NCBI RefSeq assembly: GCF_001006805.1
Contig: NZ_LN811359.1
Location: forward strand, 31,057-76,740
DNA from: Microvirga massiliensis
GTDB taxonomy: Bacteria > Pseudomonadota > Alphaproteobacteria > Rhizobiales > Beijerinckiaceae
Length of the DNA stretch: 45,684 bases
Reading direction: 5' to 3'
In this document: positions 9,064 through 20,900 of the stretch, in pieces
Layout: every line of letters starts with the position of its first letter
Numbering within the stretch: the first letter of the stretch is position 1
Translations under genes and position numbers: made by a program
The notes under the pieces: generated by a model
Seen by the model: only the letters and a program-made list of their open reading frames with translations
The model's database searches: none
Told to the model about the DNA's origin: nothing

Positions 9064-10176
9064 TTGCCGCCACGTGACGCATCGGAGCGCGACAAACGTG
9101 CTGGTAAGCGGGGGCAACAGAACCGGCTTTTGCTGCTTCCACCCCGACTCGCTCGCATTACCGCAATCGCAGTGGCGCTGCTGATAGGCTATGGCGATGG
9201 CCGAGCCGCAGAACAGACCCCGCAGGCGTGCTCCCACGATACCATCGACGACGAACAGATGATCCCGGCCGGGGACGCCAGCCTCTACCTGCTGGTTCGC
9301 GGTCAACGATGCAGTGCTCCCTTGATGCTCTGGCTTCATGGCGGCCCGGGCGGCGCGGAGACACCGTTGTTTCGCCTCTATAACGAGGCCCTCGAGGACG
9401 CGTTTCTCGTGGCTTACTGGGATCAACGCGGCGCAGGCCGGTCGTATGACTCCAAGGCCGACACGGCGAAGCTAACCGTCGAACGCCATATCGCTGATCT
9501 CAAGAGCGTTATCGACCATCTGCACTCCCGATACGGCAAGCGCAAGGTCGCACTCGTCGGTCACTCCTGGGGTTCGGCCTTGGGGCTGCTCTATGCGCAG
9601 AGGCATCCCGACGATGTCTCGATTGTCATCGGAGTGAACCAGTTCGTCTCAGGTCTTGGTGCGCAGCAGGGCCAGTATGACTTCGTCCGCTCCAGAGCCG
9701 AGGCGATGCACGACGAAAAAGCTCTCGAAAGCCTGAATCGGATCGGGAAGCCGCCCCTGACGGCCCAAGAGGAGTTGCGCCTTCAATCCCTCGTCGATCG
9801 CTATGGCGGGCTTTTTCATCGGCGGCCAAGTTTCGCATGGGCGATGATCGCCGGTGTCCTGCACGGCTATGCGGCACCTTGGGACATTCCGACCTATATT
9901 CGCGCCAACGAAGTGTCGCTCGCGGCCATGCAAGACGAAATCAATACGCTCGATCTCGCCGAGAGCGTGCGGTCGGTCGAGACGCCGGTTGTCTTCATGC
10001 TCGGCCGACATGACAGGCAACTCGACGCAAGGCAGGCGGCCAGGTATTTCGATGCTCTGTCAGCGCCGGCAAAACAACTGATCTGGTTCGAGGATTCAGC
10101 CCATAACATTCCCTTCGAAGAGCCGGAGCGCTTCGTCGAAACACTCAAAGCGATCCAGCAGAAGCTGGCCAGGTAA
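9064..10176 (+). CDS. Alpha/beta hydrolase, proline iminopeptidase (S33)-like, exported or membrane-anchored
   Basis: 370 residues. A basic N-terminus is followed by a hydrophobic stretch (about 30-47, RITAIAVALLIGYG) that suggests a signal peptide or anchor. The catalytic core has the oxyanion motif WLHGGPGG (about 94), YWDQRGAGRS (about 119), the nucleophile elbow VGHSWGSALG (Ser about 165), an acidic residue in LGRHDRQ and the His in EDSAHNIPFEEPERF. HGGPG together with DQRGxGxS is typical of the prolyl aminopeptidase subfamily, so peptide or ester hydrolysis is likely; the substrate is unknown. The start is a TTG with AGTAGGAGT about 6 nt upstream. It lies 31 bp after the VOC gene. Confidence 0.85.
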   Translation: MPPRDASERDKRAGKRGQQNRLLLLPPRLARITAIAVALLIGYGDGRAAEQTPQACSHDTIDDEQMIPAGDASLYLLVRGQRCSAPLMLWLHGGPGGAETPLFRLYNEALEDAFLVAYWDQRGAGRSYDSKADTAKLTVERHIADLKSVIDHLHSRYGKRKVALVGHSWGSALGLLYAQRHPDDVSIVIGVNQFVSGLGAQQGQYDFVRSRAEAMHDEKALESLNRIGKPPLTAQEELRLQSLVDRYGGLFHRRPSFAWAMIAGVLHGYAAPWDIPTYIRANEVSLAAMQDEINTLDLAESVRSVETPVVFMLGRHDRQLDARQAARYFDALSAPAKQLIWFEDSAHNIPFEEPERFVETLKAIQQKLAR

Positions 10177-10382
10177 TTTCGCACCGATCGCTCTGCGTGA
10201 TTGCAGCGGAAACGCCATAGGCGGGCCCAAGGCGGCAACATCAGCCGACATCGACATACAACTTGAGACCTTCCACCCCGCTGCCACTACTAAATCCACT
10301 TTGATGGTTCCGGTGCTACCCCCCATATATACCGGATTAGATCAGCTGGGCATGGGTCATAAGGCGCGACGAGTCACTGCTC

Positions 10383-10846
10383 GTTCTTCAAGAGCCGTCA
10401 GCTCCTAGTGCACCACGGTCCGCTCGAGATCGTCCTTGCCGTTCGGCTGGGCAAAAGCCGGATCCGGCGATGCGTCGTCTCGCGGGCTGGGTTGCGCTGC
10501 CGGCGGGCTGCGATACAGCCACGGCATGTATCCCGGCCGGTTCCGCATATCCATCAGAGGCCGCAGTTCCACGGCCGTCAGGTCGAGCACCTTGGCATCA
10601 CGCCACCGCCGCTTAAGGACCGGCTCCTTCGCGAAATGGCTCCAGAAGGATCTGAACTCCTCTTCGACCTGCAAAACCATCCGTCCAAAAAGCGTCTTTC
10701 GAAAACCGTAACGCTCCGTCAGAGCCATCGAGTTCTTCCCCACCCCAACACCAGTCGCAAACATCCGAAGCCACCCAAGGGACGCCTTGGGCCGGCCTAC
10801 AGTAAATCCGGAAAAAGCCTTCGGGCGAGCGCCAGAGATCGCGTCT
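10383..10846. repeat. Long direct repeat, copy 1 (left flank of the RHS/IS block)
   Basis: This roughly 465-bp sequence reappears in the same orientation at 27423-27888. By eye the copies differ at only about twenty positions plus a few single-base indels, and similarity stops sharply on both sides. The repeat contains a minus-strand ORF and a short hairpin, CCCAAGG-GACG-CCTTGGG (10774-10791), also present in copy 2. No terminal inverted repeats or target duplications were found, so it is not an obvious insertion sequence. Directly repeated, it could support recombination that deletes or amplifies the intervening 17 kb. Confidence 0.85.
10405..10764 (-). pseudogene. Uncharacterised ORF in repeat copy 1, frameshifted relative to copy 2
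   Basis: This 119-residue frame shares about 84 C-terminal residues with the ORF at 27448-27870 (FGRMVLQVEEEFRSFWSHF and RPLMDMRNRPGYMPWLY). The N-terminal part differs only because copy 1 has one more A in the run at about 10684-10690 (ccaaaaag against ccaaaag). At least one copy is therefore frameshifted; copy 2 reads more like natural protein. I do not recognise the family. The aromatic and charged composition on this strand looks more protein-like than the overlapping plus-strand frame. Confidence 0.45.
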
Positions 10847-10984
10847 CGTACGGCCGCCCCGGTACGCCTCTAACAGCTAGGCTTCGGTTTTGTTCCGCGC
10901 AAGCCAATCGCCATAAAAGAATAGGCCGCGAACCCAAAGGCCGCGGCCAACGATCGACAGCATTGGCAGGCAATGCTGGACTAA

Positions 10985-11919
10985 GAGTCGGTTCGAGTTG
11001 TTCATGAGCTTTGACAAAGCCTTGCGATCCTGCGGGTCATGAGGCGGATCATGGCGAGTTGCCCGAAAGCCAGTTGCGTGCGGGTGAGGTTCTCCACGTC
11101 CTTGGCGAGCCGACGGCAGCGGCCCAACCAGCCAAAGGTTCGCTCAACAATCCACCGCTTCGCGACAACGACGAAGCCTTTGGCGCATCTGAGCGGTTGA
11201 CGATGTCCAGAACCATCTGGCCGATCCGTTTGGCGGCAGCGGCCGTCTCGGTGCCGCGGTAGGCGCCATCGGCAAACAGGCACTCGAGGAACCCGAACAT
11301 GGGTCGCACACTCTTGAGAAGCGGCAGGAAGCCGTCCCGATCCTGCACATCGGCCGGCGTCACATCCAGCCCGAGCATCAGACCCAACGTGTCGACGATG
11401 ACGTGGCGCTTCTTGCCTTTGACCTTCGCGGCCACGTCAGAGCCGATCGGGTCGATGTGCCTCCCCCTTTTTCGGTGCTCTTGCCGCTCTGGCTGTCCAC
11501 GATCGCAGCGCTGGGACGGCGCGGCGTCCCTCCAGCTCGCGAACCTGCTGATAGAGCGCCAGATGCACCCGCTCGAGCACACGATCGCAGTGCCAGCGTA
11601 CGACCCAGTCATGCACGGTCGAGCGCGGCGGAAAGTCCTTCGGCAACTGCCGCCACGTGCAGCCCGTGGTCAGCACATAGAGGATCGCGTCGAGCACGGT
11701 GCGCAGCCGCGCCGCCCAGATGGGACGCGCATAATTACCGGTGGTTATGATCGGCTTGACCAAGGCCCATTCGGCGTCGGTCTGGTCGCTCTCATAGCGA
11801 AGTCCTTGCGCTTGTAAGCCTTTCGGTTCGCGGCCGTCCACATCGAAGCCACCCTGTGATCGATCCAAATCAGGAATCACAACTCGCTCACAAGACTCAA
11901 CTTTCAGCCGGACGGGCTC
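10985..11919 (-). mobile_element. IS5-family insertion sequence (about 935 bp), decayed
   Basis: The ends are imperfect inverted repeats: left GAGTCGGTTCGAGTTG, right (inverted) GAGCCCGTCCGGCTGA. They are flanked by a 3-bp TAA direct repeat (10982-10984 and 11920-11922), matching the TNA-type target of several IS5-family groups. The interior encodes an IS5-type DDE transposase on the minus strand, broken by frameshifts. It was probably inserted just downstream of the giant YD-repeat toxin gene, whose stop is 29 bp beyond the right TAA. Confidence 0.8.
11002..11841 (-). pseudogene. IS5-family transposase, multiply frameshifted
   Basis: The protein can be followed through all three minus-strand frames. 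Frame 1 (to about 11530) gives YESDQTDAEWALVKPI and TTGCTWRQLPKDFPPRSTVH, the usual N-terminal domain. A short piece in another frame (about 11518-11465) gives SAAIVDSQSGKSTEKGG, including the first catalytic Asp. A third frame (about 11460-11190) gives KVKGKKRHVIVDTLGL and FADGAYRG, the second Asp region. After a lost G near 11180 the end reads KGFVVVAKRWIVERTFGWL, with the catalytic Glu. The AAAAAGGGGG run near 11465 could be a programmed slip site as in some IS5 elements, but the other shifts cannot be explained that way. An inactive remnant is most likely. The exact start is unclear. Confidence 0.8.
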
Positions 11920-11951
11920 TAACATCGCTGAGCGCAGTTTTACGCGTCACA

Positions 11952-14900
11952 TCAAGGTCCGGTCCTTCCTGTAGGAATATTCGCCCATGGAGGAAGTATA
12001 GCTGAGCAATTTGGGCATGCTATGAAGGGTCCGCCTTGCGTGGGCCCTGGCATGAGTCTGTACGTGATAATGGTGAGTTCATTATTCAAAGGAGTGGGTA
12101 AATTATTATATATCCAGTTCGCCGCACGTACCTCGGCGTGAGTGCCTGGCAATCCTTGGGAAATCACCTCTTTTGGATCCGAAACTCGTAGCCTTACCAT
12201 TTCCTCAGTCATCGGATGGAGCGATGAACCGTTAGCTTCATACACGTCGCGAAGCCATTCAACATAGGCGTTCGCATCAAAAACGCGAACACTCGTTCTA
12301 TCCATATATCTTACCCCAGGAACTCCTTCCTGTTGGCCGCTAAGGAAATTGCGATAAGACGGGCTCACAAGATTCTCTGAATGGATACCGGCGCGCGCGA
12401 CAGCGCGCAGAGATACTTGGCCTGTCTCAATATAAGCTTGCGCTTCGTTTGAAACGAGACCCTCAAGATATGCATCCGGTACGCCCGTCGGCCGACCCAG
12501 CAGGAATTGCGCTCTCCCTGGTGCAAGACCTCCGGACCCAAGCTGGAGTCGTGGTCTTGGAAGCCCAATTTCGACGCCAGGAGCAACGGACGTCCACACA
12601 TGGCCCTCTGGTAGCGTCCTCGCGAGTGTGAGATCGAGCCGAGCACGGCGCTGTGCCTCTAACAGCCCGCCTACGGTGTTCCCTTTTGGCGCCGTGATCG
12701 CCGCGGCCCCCATCGCCGCCAAACCACCAGCGAGCATTCCAAGAAAATCGCTGTCGGTGAGGTAGTTGACTGCTTGGCCAGTATACTTGCTAGCATAGTA
12801 TGAGAGCCCGAATCCGACTGGGTTTTCCAGCGCGGGGAAGCTCATTGCATACAATGTTCCCTTCGCTATAAAACTCCCAATATTGAAGGAGTTCGTGTAA
12901 ACATTCCAAGCTCCAATGGTCTCGCGATCAGCGCCTCCCCGGTACCGGAAGTACCCCTTGAGATCCGATGATGGGAAGCGCTTCATGTAGCGTTCAAAAT
13001 TTAAGTAATCCGATTGGCCCGTGCGGTTTGCGATCTCGCTTGCACTTTGGATGTCGATCATCTCAACAACCATGCTGTTCGCGCTCCAATCGGCATCGAT
13101 TTCCGGTTGCGAGCCAATTTCATGAAATCCGCTTACGGTAAAGGGCACGCCCTGTCTGTAGATGGTCTTACTGGCGGGTATTTTTCTACCGAGATCCGGA
13201 TTGGCGAGCGCAGTCTGTACAGCAGGATTATTCATTCCCATCGACAAATTCGCGATCGTGTCTAACGACGGAGGCTCTCCGATCATTTCTCGCAACTCTT
13301 CCTGGTCCGCGTCCCGTTGCGCCGCCTGTGCCGCCGCTTTCTGCCGCCCCGCCGCCAACTCTTGCTGCAATCGCCGTTCGTTCCTGGCTAACTTGGCCTG
13401 CCTTTCTCGTGGGTAAATTTGTGCATTGGCTCGACGAGCATCGTTAGGGCTGACGTAAGTGTCATAGAAGACATCACCCTCCTTCACATAGAGCGGGTCG
13501 TAGCCGTTCGCGAGCGCCAAATATGAGCCGTCGCGCCGATCGTGCCCCATATGCTCGGCAATGTCTTCGGTCGTGCGGTCACCTTTTTGTACCACATAGA
13601 TCTGTTTGGTCCGCAGTGCTTGCACGATGTCACGGTCACTGGGAACAGTCAGCGTCAGCCTGTCCTGAAGCGCTCCGGTGGTGTCCAGCTGCTCCGCAGC
13701 CCAGTCTGCGCTTGAGATCGCATCAGGCTGCTCGGCCTTGGCCACAGTTTGCGCCGCCAGGTCCGCCTTGTAGATTTGCCTGTCCATCTCGTCCCACGCT
13801 GCCAGCAACTCCGCCGGCATGGTTGGCTGAGATCTCTGCTCAGACCTGGGCGAGTCGCTCTGCGGTGAACCAAACGAATCCTGGATCACCACTTGTCCCA
13901 GGCCGATAGCCAGTTGTCGATAGAACGCGTCCCAGGCGCGAGCGTTGGGATGCCAGACCCACCCCGTCGCGGGATTAAGTGCCTCCTGGGCCAGCTGCGA
14001 GAAAAAGCCGCCCAACACCGGGGTGGCAGAGGCGCCCGCGCTCGCCGTCAACAAGCTCCATCCGCTGAACGACACTGACGCCTCGCCGTGGAAGGCTGCG
14101 TGGATACCGCTGTTGACGGCGTAGGTGGCCGCAGCGGCCCCGGCCTGGGCCAACGCTTGCGCCGCCAAGCCGCCGCCATTGGCGGCGGCCGCCGCCGAAC
14201 CGAGCGCGCTCAAACCGCCGGCAACGAGCCCTGTCAGGCCCGCTTCGCCCGCCTCGTAAGGATCAAACTGACTCAGGTCCTTGTCACCGAACCCGATTTG
14301 AATCGACTGGTTGACAACATCACCGGCGACCGCTGCGATCCCCACCCCTAGCGGGCCCAGTCCCGACAGCACCACACCCAGCACCATGGACGTGGCCATC
14401 CCCACGAACGGCGCCAGCTGCTCGATGCTTTGTTCCCAGGAGGTCGGCCCGGGAGGCGGCAAGGGGGCGCCCACCCACGGCGTGTTGGGAATGATCGTGT
14501 TCGGGTTATAGGGCGAAAACGTGTCGGCGTTGTTGTGCGCATTGGCCACGACGTTGGGAATGCGCAGGCTGCGCCCGACCTGGGAATCCAGCAAATCGGT
14601 GGGGCCGGCAGTCAAGCCATTGGCGTCAGCGATCAAGAACCACAGCTGCGCGTCGCCCAGGAACGAGTTCGCAATACCCGCCAGGGTATCACCGGCGACG
14701 ACCGTATAGCTGCTGGGCTGCGAACTCGGATAACCGGGGCTGACAGGCGTGAAGCCGATGCCGAAGTTGGCGTGCAGGCCTGCCCTGGTCGCCGCAAAGC
14801 TGCTGGCGGGGACGTTGCCGACCGCCTCTCCGCTCGAGTTATAGAAGAAGCTGTTGTACTTATCACCCGAAATTGCTTGCCGGTTCGGCGGCAGGTCAAG

Positions 14901-17900
14901 CTTGGCCCTGTCGAGCACACGGCCCGCGCCTTCGTAATCGAAGAAGACCATCTCGGTATTGCCCGGACCGTCTACTGAACGCTGCCAAACCAGGTTGCCG
15001 CGCCCATCGTACGTGTTTCTTTGGCGCGTCGTCGTCGAATTCTTCAGGTTGGATTCAACGTCAATCCCCCCTTCCCTCAGCGCCCCCGCTTTGAACGAAT
15101 AGCTATAGGTATAGGTGTTCGTGAAACCGTGCTCGAAGTCGGTTCCGGCCCCGTCCCCTTTGGTATAGGTGTAGGACTGCAGCATGCCGTGGTTGTCATA
15201 GTGGTTTTTGGTGTTTGAATTAACGAGTGGGTTCGTGGGGTGGGTTGAGGTTTGCGTGTCGAGCAGACCTGCGGCGGTATATTGATTGTTTACCGTCACC
15301 GGCAGCGGCTGGGGCTGCATCGTCATTTCAGTCGCGTTGACGAAAATGAAGTGGCTGTATCGACTACTCTCAGTAAGATTGCCCAATAGGTCGTAGCTGC
15401 GCGTTTCCGACGGCATAAAGGGGCTCGGACCGGGGTCGTCCGGGATTGGGGTGTTGTTCACCAGGTTCCACTTGTTGGCGCGCACCCCGGCCTGTTCGAT
15501 GCTGGTGAGGTAGCCTAAGTCGTTGTAGGTATAGCGCTCCAAGCGACTTTGATCCCACGACGTGAACCCTCTTCTTTCCGTTCCTTCGTGGGTCAGCGCC
15601 GTGGCACGGCGGCCCGCGGCATCGTAGGTAATTACTACCCCAGGGTCAGTGACAGTGCTGTCCTGTTCAATGGCCTTGCCGGCCAGCGTCATGCGCCCTT
15701 CCAGATCGTAGTTGAACCACAATTGCCGACCGTTGATGATCTCTCCGATGACGGTACTGCCGCCCGGCATGGTGCTTCGGGCGACGGAGCTGAACGTGAC
15801 TCTCGTGCGGTTGCCGAGCTCGTCGTAGTCGTAGGTGACGTTCGCGCTCGAATGCTTACTGATACCCTGGGTATCGAAGCAGGAATTGATGACGCTGACG
15901 GGGCGGTCACGTTCGTCATAGGAAGTCCCAATAGTTCGCCTCTCCGCCTGCGCCGGCTTCTGTTGAATCCCGCCACCAAACGGGGCAAAGTCCTCGTAAA
16001 CACCCGAGGTATCGATATCGATAGTCGACACCAGCCCCCTGTCGGTGTAGGAGCGCTTGTTGATGCTGGTGGATGACCAATAATCCAAACCGCCGACCGA
16101 ACCGGGCGTGCCAACCGTCTGACGATCTGTCGTCCGGGCAAGCAGCCCGTTCTCCTTGTATTCATAGACTCGATTGTTCTGCGCCGTCGGATCGGTAACG
16201 TCCGTGCCGGTATAGGTCTCCTGCCTGACTTGGCCAAAATCGGTGTAGGTATAGGCGGTGGTGTGGCTGGCCCCCCCGCCCGCAGCGGTACTCGTTGTGC
16301 TAATCAGGCGGCTGATCGTGAAGTTCGGTTGATTGTCGCCGTCCGCCGCCGCATCGTACCTTAAGTCCTTGCTGTGGCCCGAATCGTCAGTTTCCTGGAC
16401 CTTGTTACCCAGGATGTCGTAAACGCAGGACGTTTCTCGACCGCGGTCCTCGCTGTAAGGCAGGCTCCCATCCCTCTCCTGGAGCTGAAAGGTTCCCTGC
16501 ACGAAGCCGCGCTCGTCGTATTCGACATAGTTGGCATTAAACAGCGAGGTCGACACGTAGTCGCGGGTTTCGATACGGCGGTTGGCCTGGTCGTAGGCGT
16601 GGCTGGTCAACAGCACGGCCACCGGAACCGTGCCCGAACCGCTCACATAAGTATCGTTCTCGCCACCGGGGGACAGGCGCAGAACTTTGTGCGAGAGTTG
16701 ATTGCGGTTGGCGTCGAAGGCGTCGACGAAGACGTTGCCGAGTGCATTGACCGTGGCCACCTTGTTGCCGTTGGCGTCGTAGGCGTAGCGCAGGCCTTGC
16801 CGCCCCTTCGCGAGTTGCTCCGCGTCCCTTTGTTCCACCACCTGCCCGAAGCCATCGTAGGTAGTGCTGCGTGTCCGCAGCGCGCTTACGGAGAAGGTCA
16901 AAGTGTTTTCGGCAATATCGGTTTGCTCCACCGCGCGGCCGGCCAGATCATAGCGTGTCTGATGCGTGACGATCGCGGGGTATGACGTGCCATCCGCCCG
17001 AAGTGCCCATGCGAAACCTTGCTCCGCAGAGGTGACCTTGTTATCGGCGTTGTACTCGTAACTGCGGCTTCGAATACTAGCCGCCGTGCCATTGCCCAGG
17101 TCGCCCGCTTCAGTCCGGCTGATGACGTTGCCCCAGCGGTCGAGGGTTATGTTGGTCGTCGGTGTGACCATGCCGCTGATGCTCGAGAAAATTGGCTTGC
17201 TCTGCCAGATTGTACGACCCATCAGGTCGTAGCCGGTTTCAGCGACGCGGGCGTGAGTGCCGTCGGCGGTGCCGTTGTCGCCCCGCTGCTCGGCGCGGGT
17301 CATCTGCCCCGACAGGTTGTAGAAGAACAGGGTCCGGCCATCGGCGCCGTCCTGAGTGACCAAATTACCGGCATTGTCGTAGCCGTTGCTCCGCCGTGTG
17401 GCATGCTGCAAGTCGCTCAGGGCCTCGCTCGCGGTGCCCCACACGAGCTGTTCCTCGGTGACTTCGCCGAACGCGTTGTAGACTTTGCGCTGGCCGCTCT
17501 GGGCCAGTGTCGGCCCATTCATGAATACGTCCAGCGCATCGGTCATATGGCCCACCGCGTCGTAGGCGTAGCGTCGCTCCAACGTATGGCCGACGACCTT
17601 CCAGACCTGGAAACTCTGCGTCGTGCCGTCGAACCGGGCCGCCAGCGTCGAACTGATCGGCTGGCTTTCTCGGATGAGACGGCCGGAAAAGTCGTATTGC
17701 CAATTCTTTACGTTGCCCTTGGGGTCCGTCGTGCTGACGGCGTTGCCGCCAAAGTCGTAGCCGGTGCTGGTGATCTGTGTGGCACCCGCAACATCACTGC
17801 GGCCGAGGCTCCGGGTCGACCTCACGGTCTGGCCGAAAGCGTTGAGCGCCAAGTCGGTCACAGGTGAAGTCACGATCTGGCTGTCCGCCAGGAACGGGTC

Positions 17901-20900
17901 GGGGTTGCTCAGACCGCTCTTGACCGCCAAGCGTGCGGGCTCTGTCACTTGTATGACCTGCCCCAGCGCGTTGTACGCGGAGCCCGTGATATTGTTCATC
18001 GCGTCGGTGTTGGCGATCACACGGCCCAAACCGTCGTAGTCGGTGTGCCGTACTTTTACGCTGCTGTCGCGCCCAACCGCGACTTGCACATACTGGCCGT
18101 TTTCGAGTGCGGCATAGCTCAGGTTCGAGCGCAGCGTGTCGGTCTGCCGGTTGCGCGCATCGTACACGTACGAGCTGATGCGGTCGGCGCCGCTCTCACC
18201 CGGCCTGGCCGGGACCGTGAGATAGTTGCCGCTGCTGTCAGCTTCTCCCTGGGCGGCGTACTCGATGACTTGCATCAGGTTGCCGAGTGCGTCGTAGCTG
18301 CGCGCAGTGTGAAATCCACCGGGCCTAGGCGGGCTGCTCTCGTCGGCGATGTTGTCGCTGCACTTGACTACAGTTCTAGTCTCGCGCCCCATTGTGTCGT
18401 AGTAGCGCCAGGTCTCCTGCGCACGCGTGCTGTCCAGCTGAACGATCTGGTGATACGACTCGCCAAAGGTGGTGTACTCGAAAGCGGCACTGCCGGAGGC
18501 GCTCACCGGAGTGATGCTGCTGTCCAGCGGGACAAACCGGCTAGAGCTGCCACTGAAGAAGTAGCTGGCTGCGGTGGGCTGAATCGTTTGCGTTTTGCGT
18601 CCCAAGTTGTCATAGCGCATCGTCATCGTGCGCGAGAGCGGATCGCTGCCGAGGGCGCCGGCCAAGGCACTGGCGGTCCAAGGCGTGTCAACTCCCTGAG
18701 GCGGCATCCCCACGCTTTTGCTATAACGCGTCACCGAGGTTTGCTCGCCAAAGGCGTTGTAGGCAAACGCAGTGACATTGCTGAGGGCGTCCACGTCGTA
18801 CACGACGCGGCCGAGGTTGTCGTAGGCCTTGTACTCGTATTGATAGCTGTTGATGCCCGTCCGCAACTTCGTGCGAACCTGGCTACCCAGCGCGTCGTAC
18901 GTCGTTGCCAGAGTGCGCTGAAACCGCCCCATCGCCGAGATCGCCTCGACCCTGCCCGTAGCCGGGTCGTACCAACCCGGCTGGGTCATGACGACCTGAC
19001 GCCCCAGCAGGTCATAAGCGTACTCCGTGATCCGTTGGTCGATCGTCTGCGCAGCTTCGAGCCGCTTCACCAAACTGCCGAACGCGTCATAGTAGAGCCG
19101 TGTCCGCAGCGACCGGTTGGTCGGTGTTGTTTCATTGCTCAACTGCACCGCCACCGGCGGCGAGAGCTGATCCAGCAGGCGCCCTTGCCGGTCGTAGGCG
19201 TAACGCCAATTGGCGCCGCTCTTGTCGACGAAGCCCGTCTTGTCACCCAGCCCGTTATACTCGTTGGTCTCGGTGAAAGCAGCCGCATCGGTTGTCGTCA
19301 GGAGCCGGCCGGCGCGATCATAGCCGTACTTCTCACCGCGGGTCTTGCCGTCGCCCACCGCGCGGCCGGCGCGCCGCGCCGACAACGCGTCTTCGGTTCG
19401 CGGGGTTGTGTTGCTGAGCAGCAGATCGAACTGCCGGCTCTCTTTGACGCGACCCAGCGCGTCATATACCTTCTCGCTCAGCGACCCGTCGGCACCCACC
19501 ACAAAGCGTTGGCGTCCCACGGCGTCGTAGACGAAGCGGGTCGTTCGATCCTGGGCATGGGCGTTGGCTGTCGTGGCACTATCGAGCGTCGCTTTGGCGA
19601 AATCGGGCAGCGCCATCCCTTTCGCATAGGACGTGCTCCCGACCAGGCAGCCCAACGCGTCGAACTCGCTCTTTCTGACGACGTTTTGGCTGCCTGCTAT
19701 CTGCACCTGCACGCTATAGACTTTCCGCCCGGCCGCGTCGTACACGAACGCGCTGCGGCGGTCTTGCGCGCTGGCGGTGATCGCGCTGCTCAGCGTCGCC
19801 GCCTCGTAGTCGGCCAAAGGGCCAAGCAACGTCGCGTAGACGATATTCTGCAGCACCCGGCCGAGCGGGTCATACGCCTGCTCGCTGACCGTGTGCTGGG
19901 TTGCCTTTCCAGTTGTGTCGCTGGCCAGCACCAGCACGCTGTAGCGCAGCCTTCCGGCGGCATCGTAAGCATAGTGGCTGACCCGGTTTCTGGCGTCGAC
20001 CCGGTTGAGCGCGGCGTTCACCGCGCTTTCGGTAATTTCCGTGAGGGCCGGTCGGGTTGCATACTGCAAGCTGCTCACCAGTTGGCCGGCCGGGTCGTAG
20101 ATCGACTCACTGACCGATCCAAGTGCATCGACGGCGAAGCGCAGCCGATTGTTCGCGTCGTAGGCAAAGCGCGTACACTGGGTTTTTGGAAGCGTACTGT
20201 CATTATCACTGTATCCCAGCGTGATCAACTCGGACTGGACCTCGGCGACGCTGATTCCCGGCGAAGTGCTGGTGTCGATTGCGTTGATCCGCTCTTCAGG
20301 CAGGATCTTGTCGTAGCGCCTCGTTTCGACGGTGTTGCCATGGGCGTCAAGCCGGTTTTCGGCAATCGTCCAGGCGGTCCCATTGCTTGCCTGCAACGTA
20401 AAACGTCGGCGACCGTCGCTGTCGTAGACGAAGTAGCTGCGTTGGTCACGCGCATTGACCTGTGGCGTCACCGGGGCGCCGATTGCATCGCCTAACTTGG
20501 CCAAGTCTGCGGTGCTCAGTCGCTTGAAGTAGCGCCGACTTGCCGCCACTCGGCCGTTACCGTCGTAAACACTTTCGCTAACCTCACCCATCGCGTTGAT
20601 GGTTTGAGATTGCTGGCCGGCAGCATCGTAGACATACCACGCACGCGTTCCGTCGGGATGAATCGTGCAACTCAGCCGTCCAGCCGCGTCGTAGCGCTGT
20701 TCGGTGGTGAGGTCGCGCGCGTCGGGTGACCCGGGCCCGAAGACCGCGCTGGGCGCCTCGACTTTCTTGACGCGGCGGCTCAACTGGTCAAAATCGAAGA
20801 GCGTGACTTGTTGTTTCGGTTTACTGGTTGTGCCTTGTTCAACCTTTATGGTGTTGCCGACGCCATCAAACGTGTAGCGCGTGGACAGCTTTAGGCCGTT

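Noticed and set aside
10408..11007. 199-codon plus-strand frame across repeat copy 1
   Set aside because: It runs beyond the repeat into unrelated sequence and the IS end, and its composition looks antisense; the minus-strand frame is more protein-like and shared by both copies.
17949..20495. 848-codon plus-strand open frame inside the YD-repeat gene
   Set aside because: Its repetitive composition simply mirrors the YD repeats on the minus strand; no ribosome site or recognisable protein.
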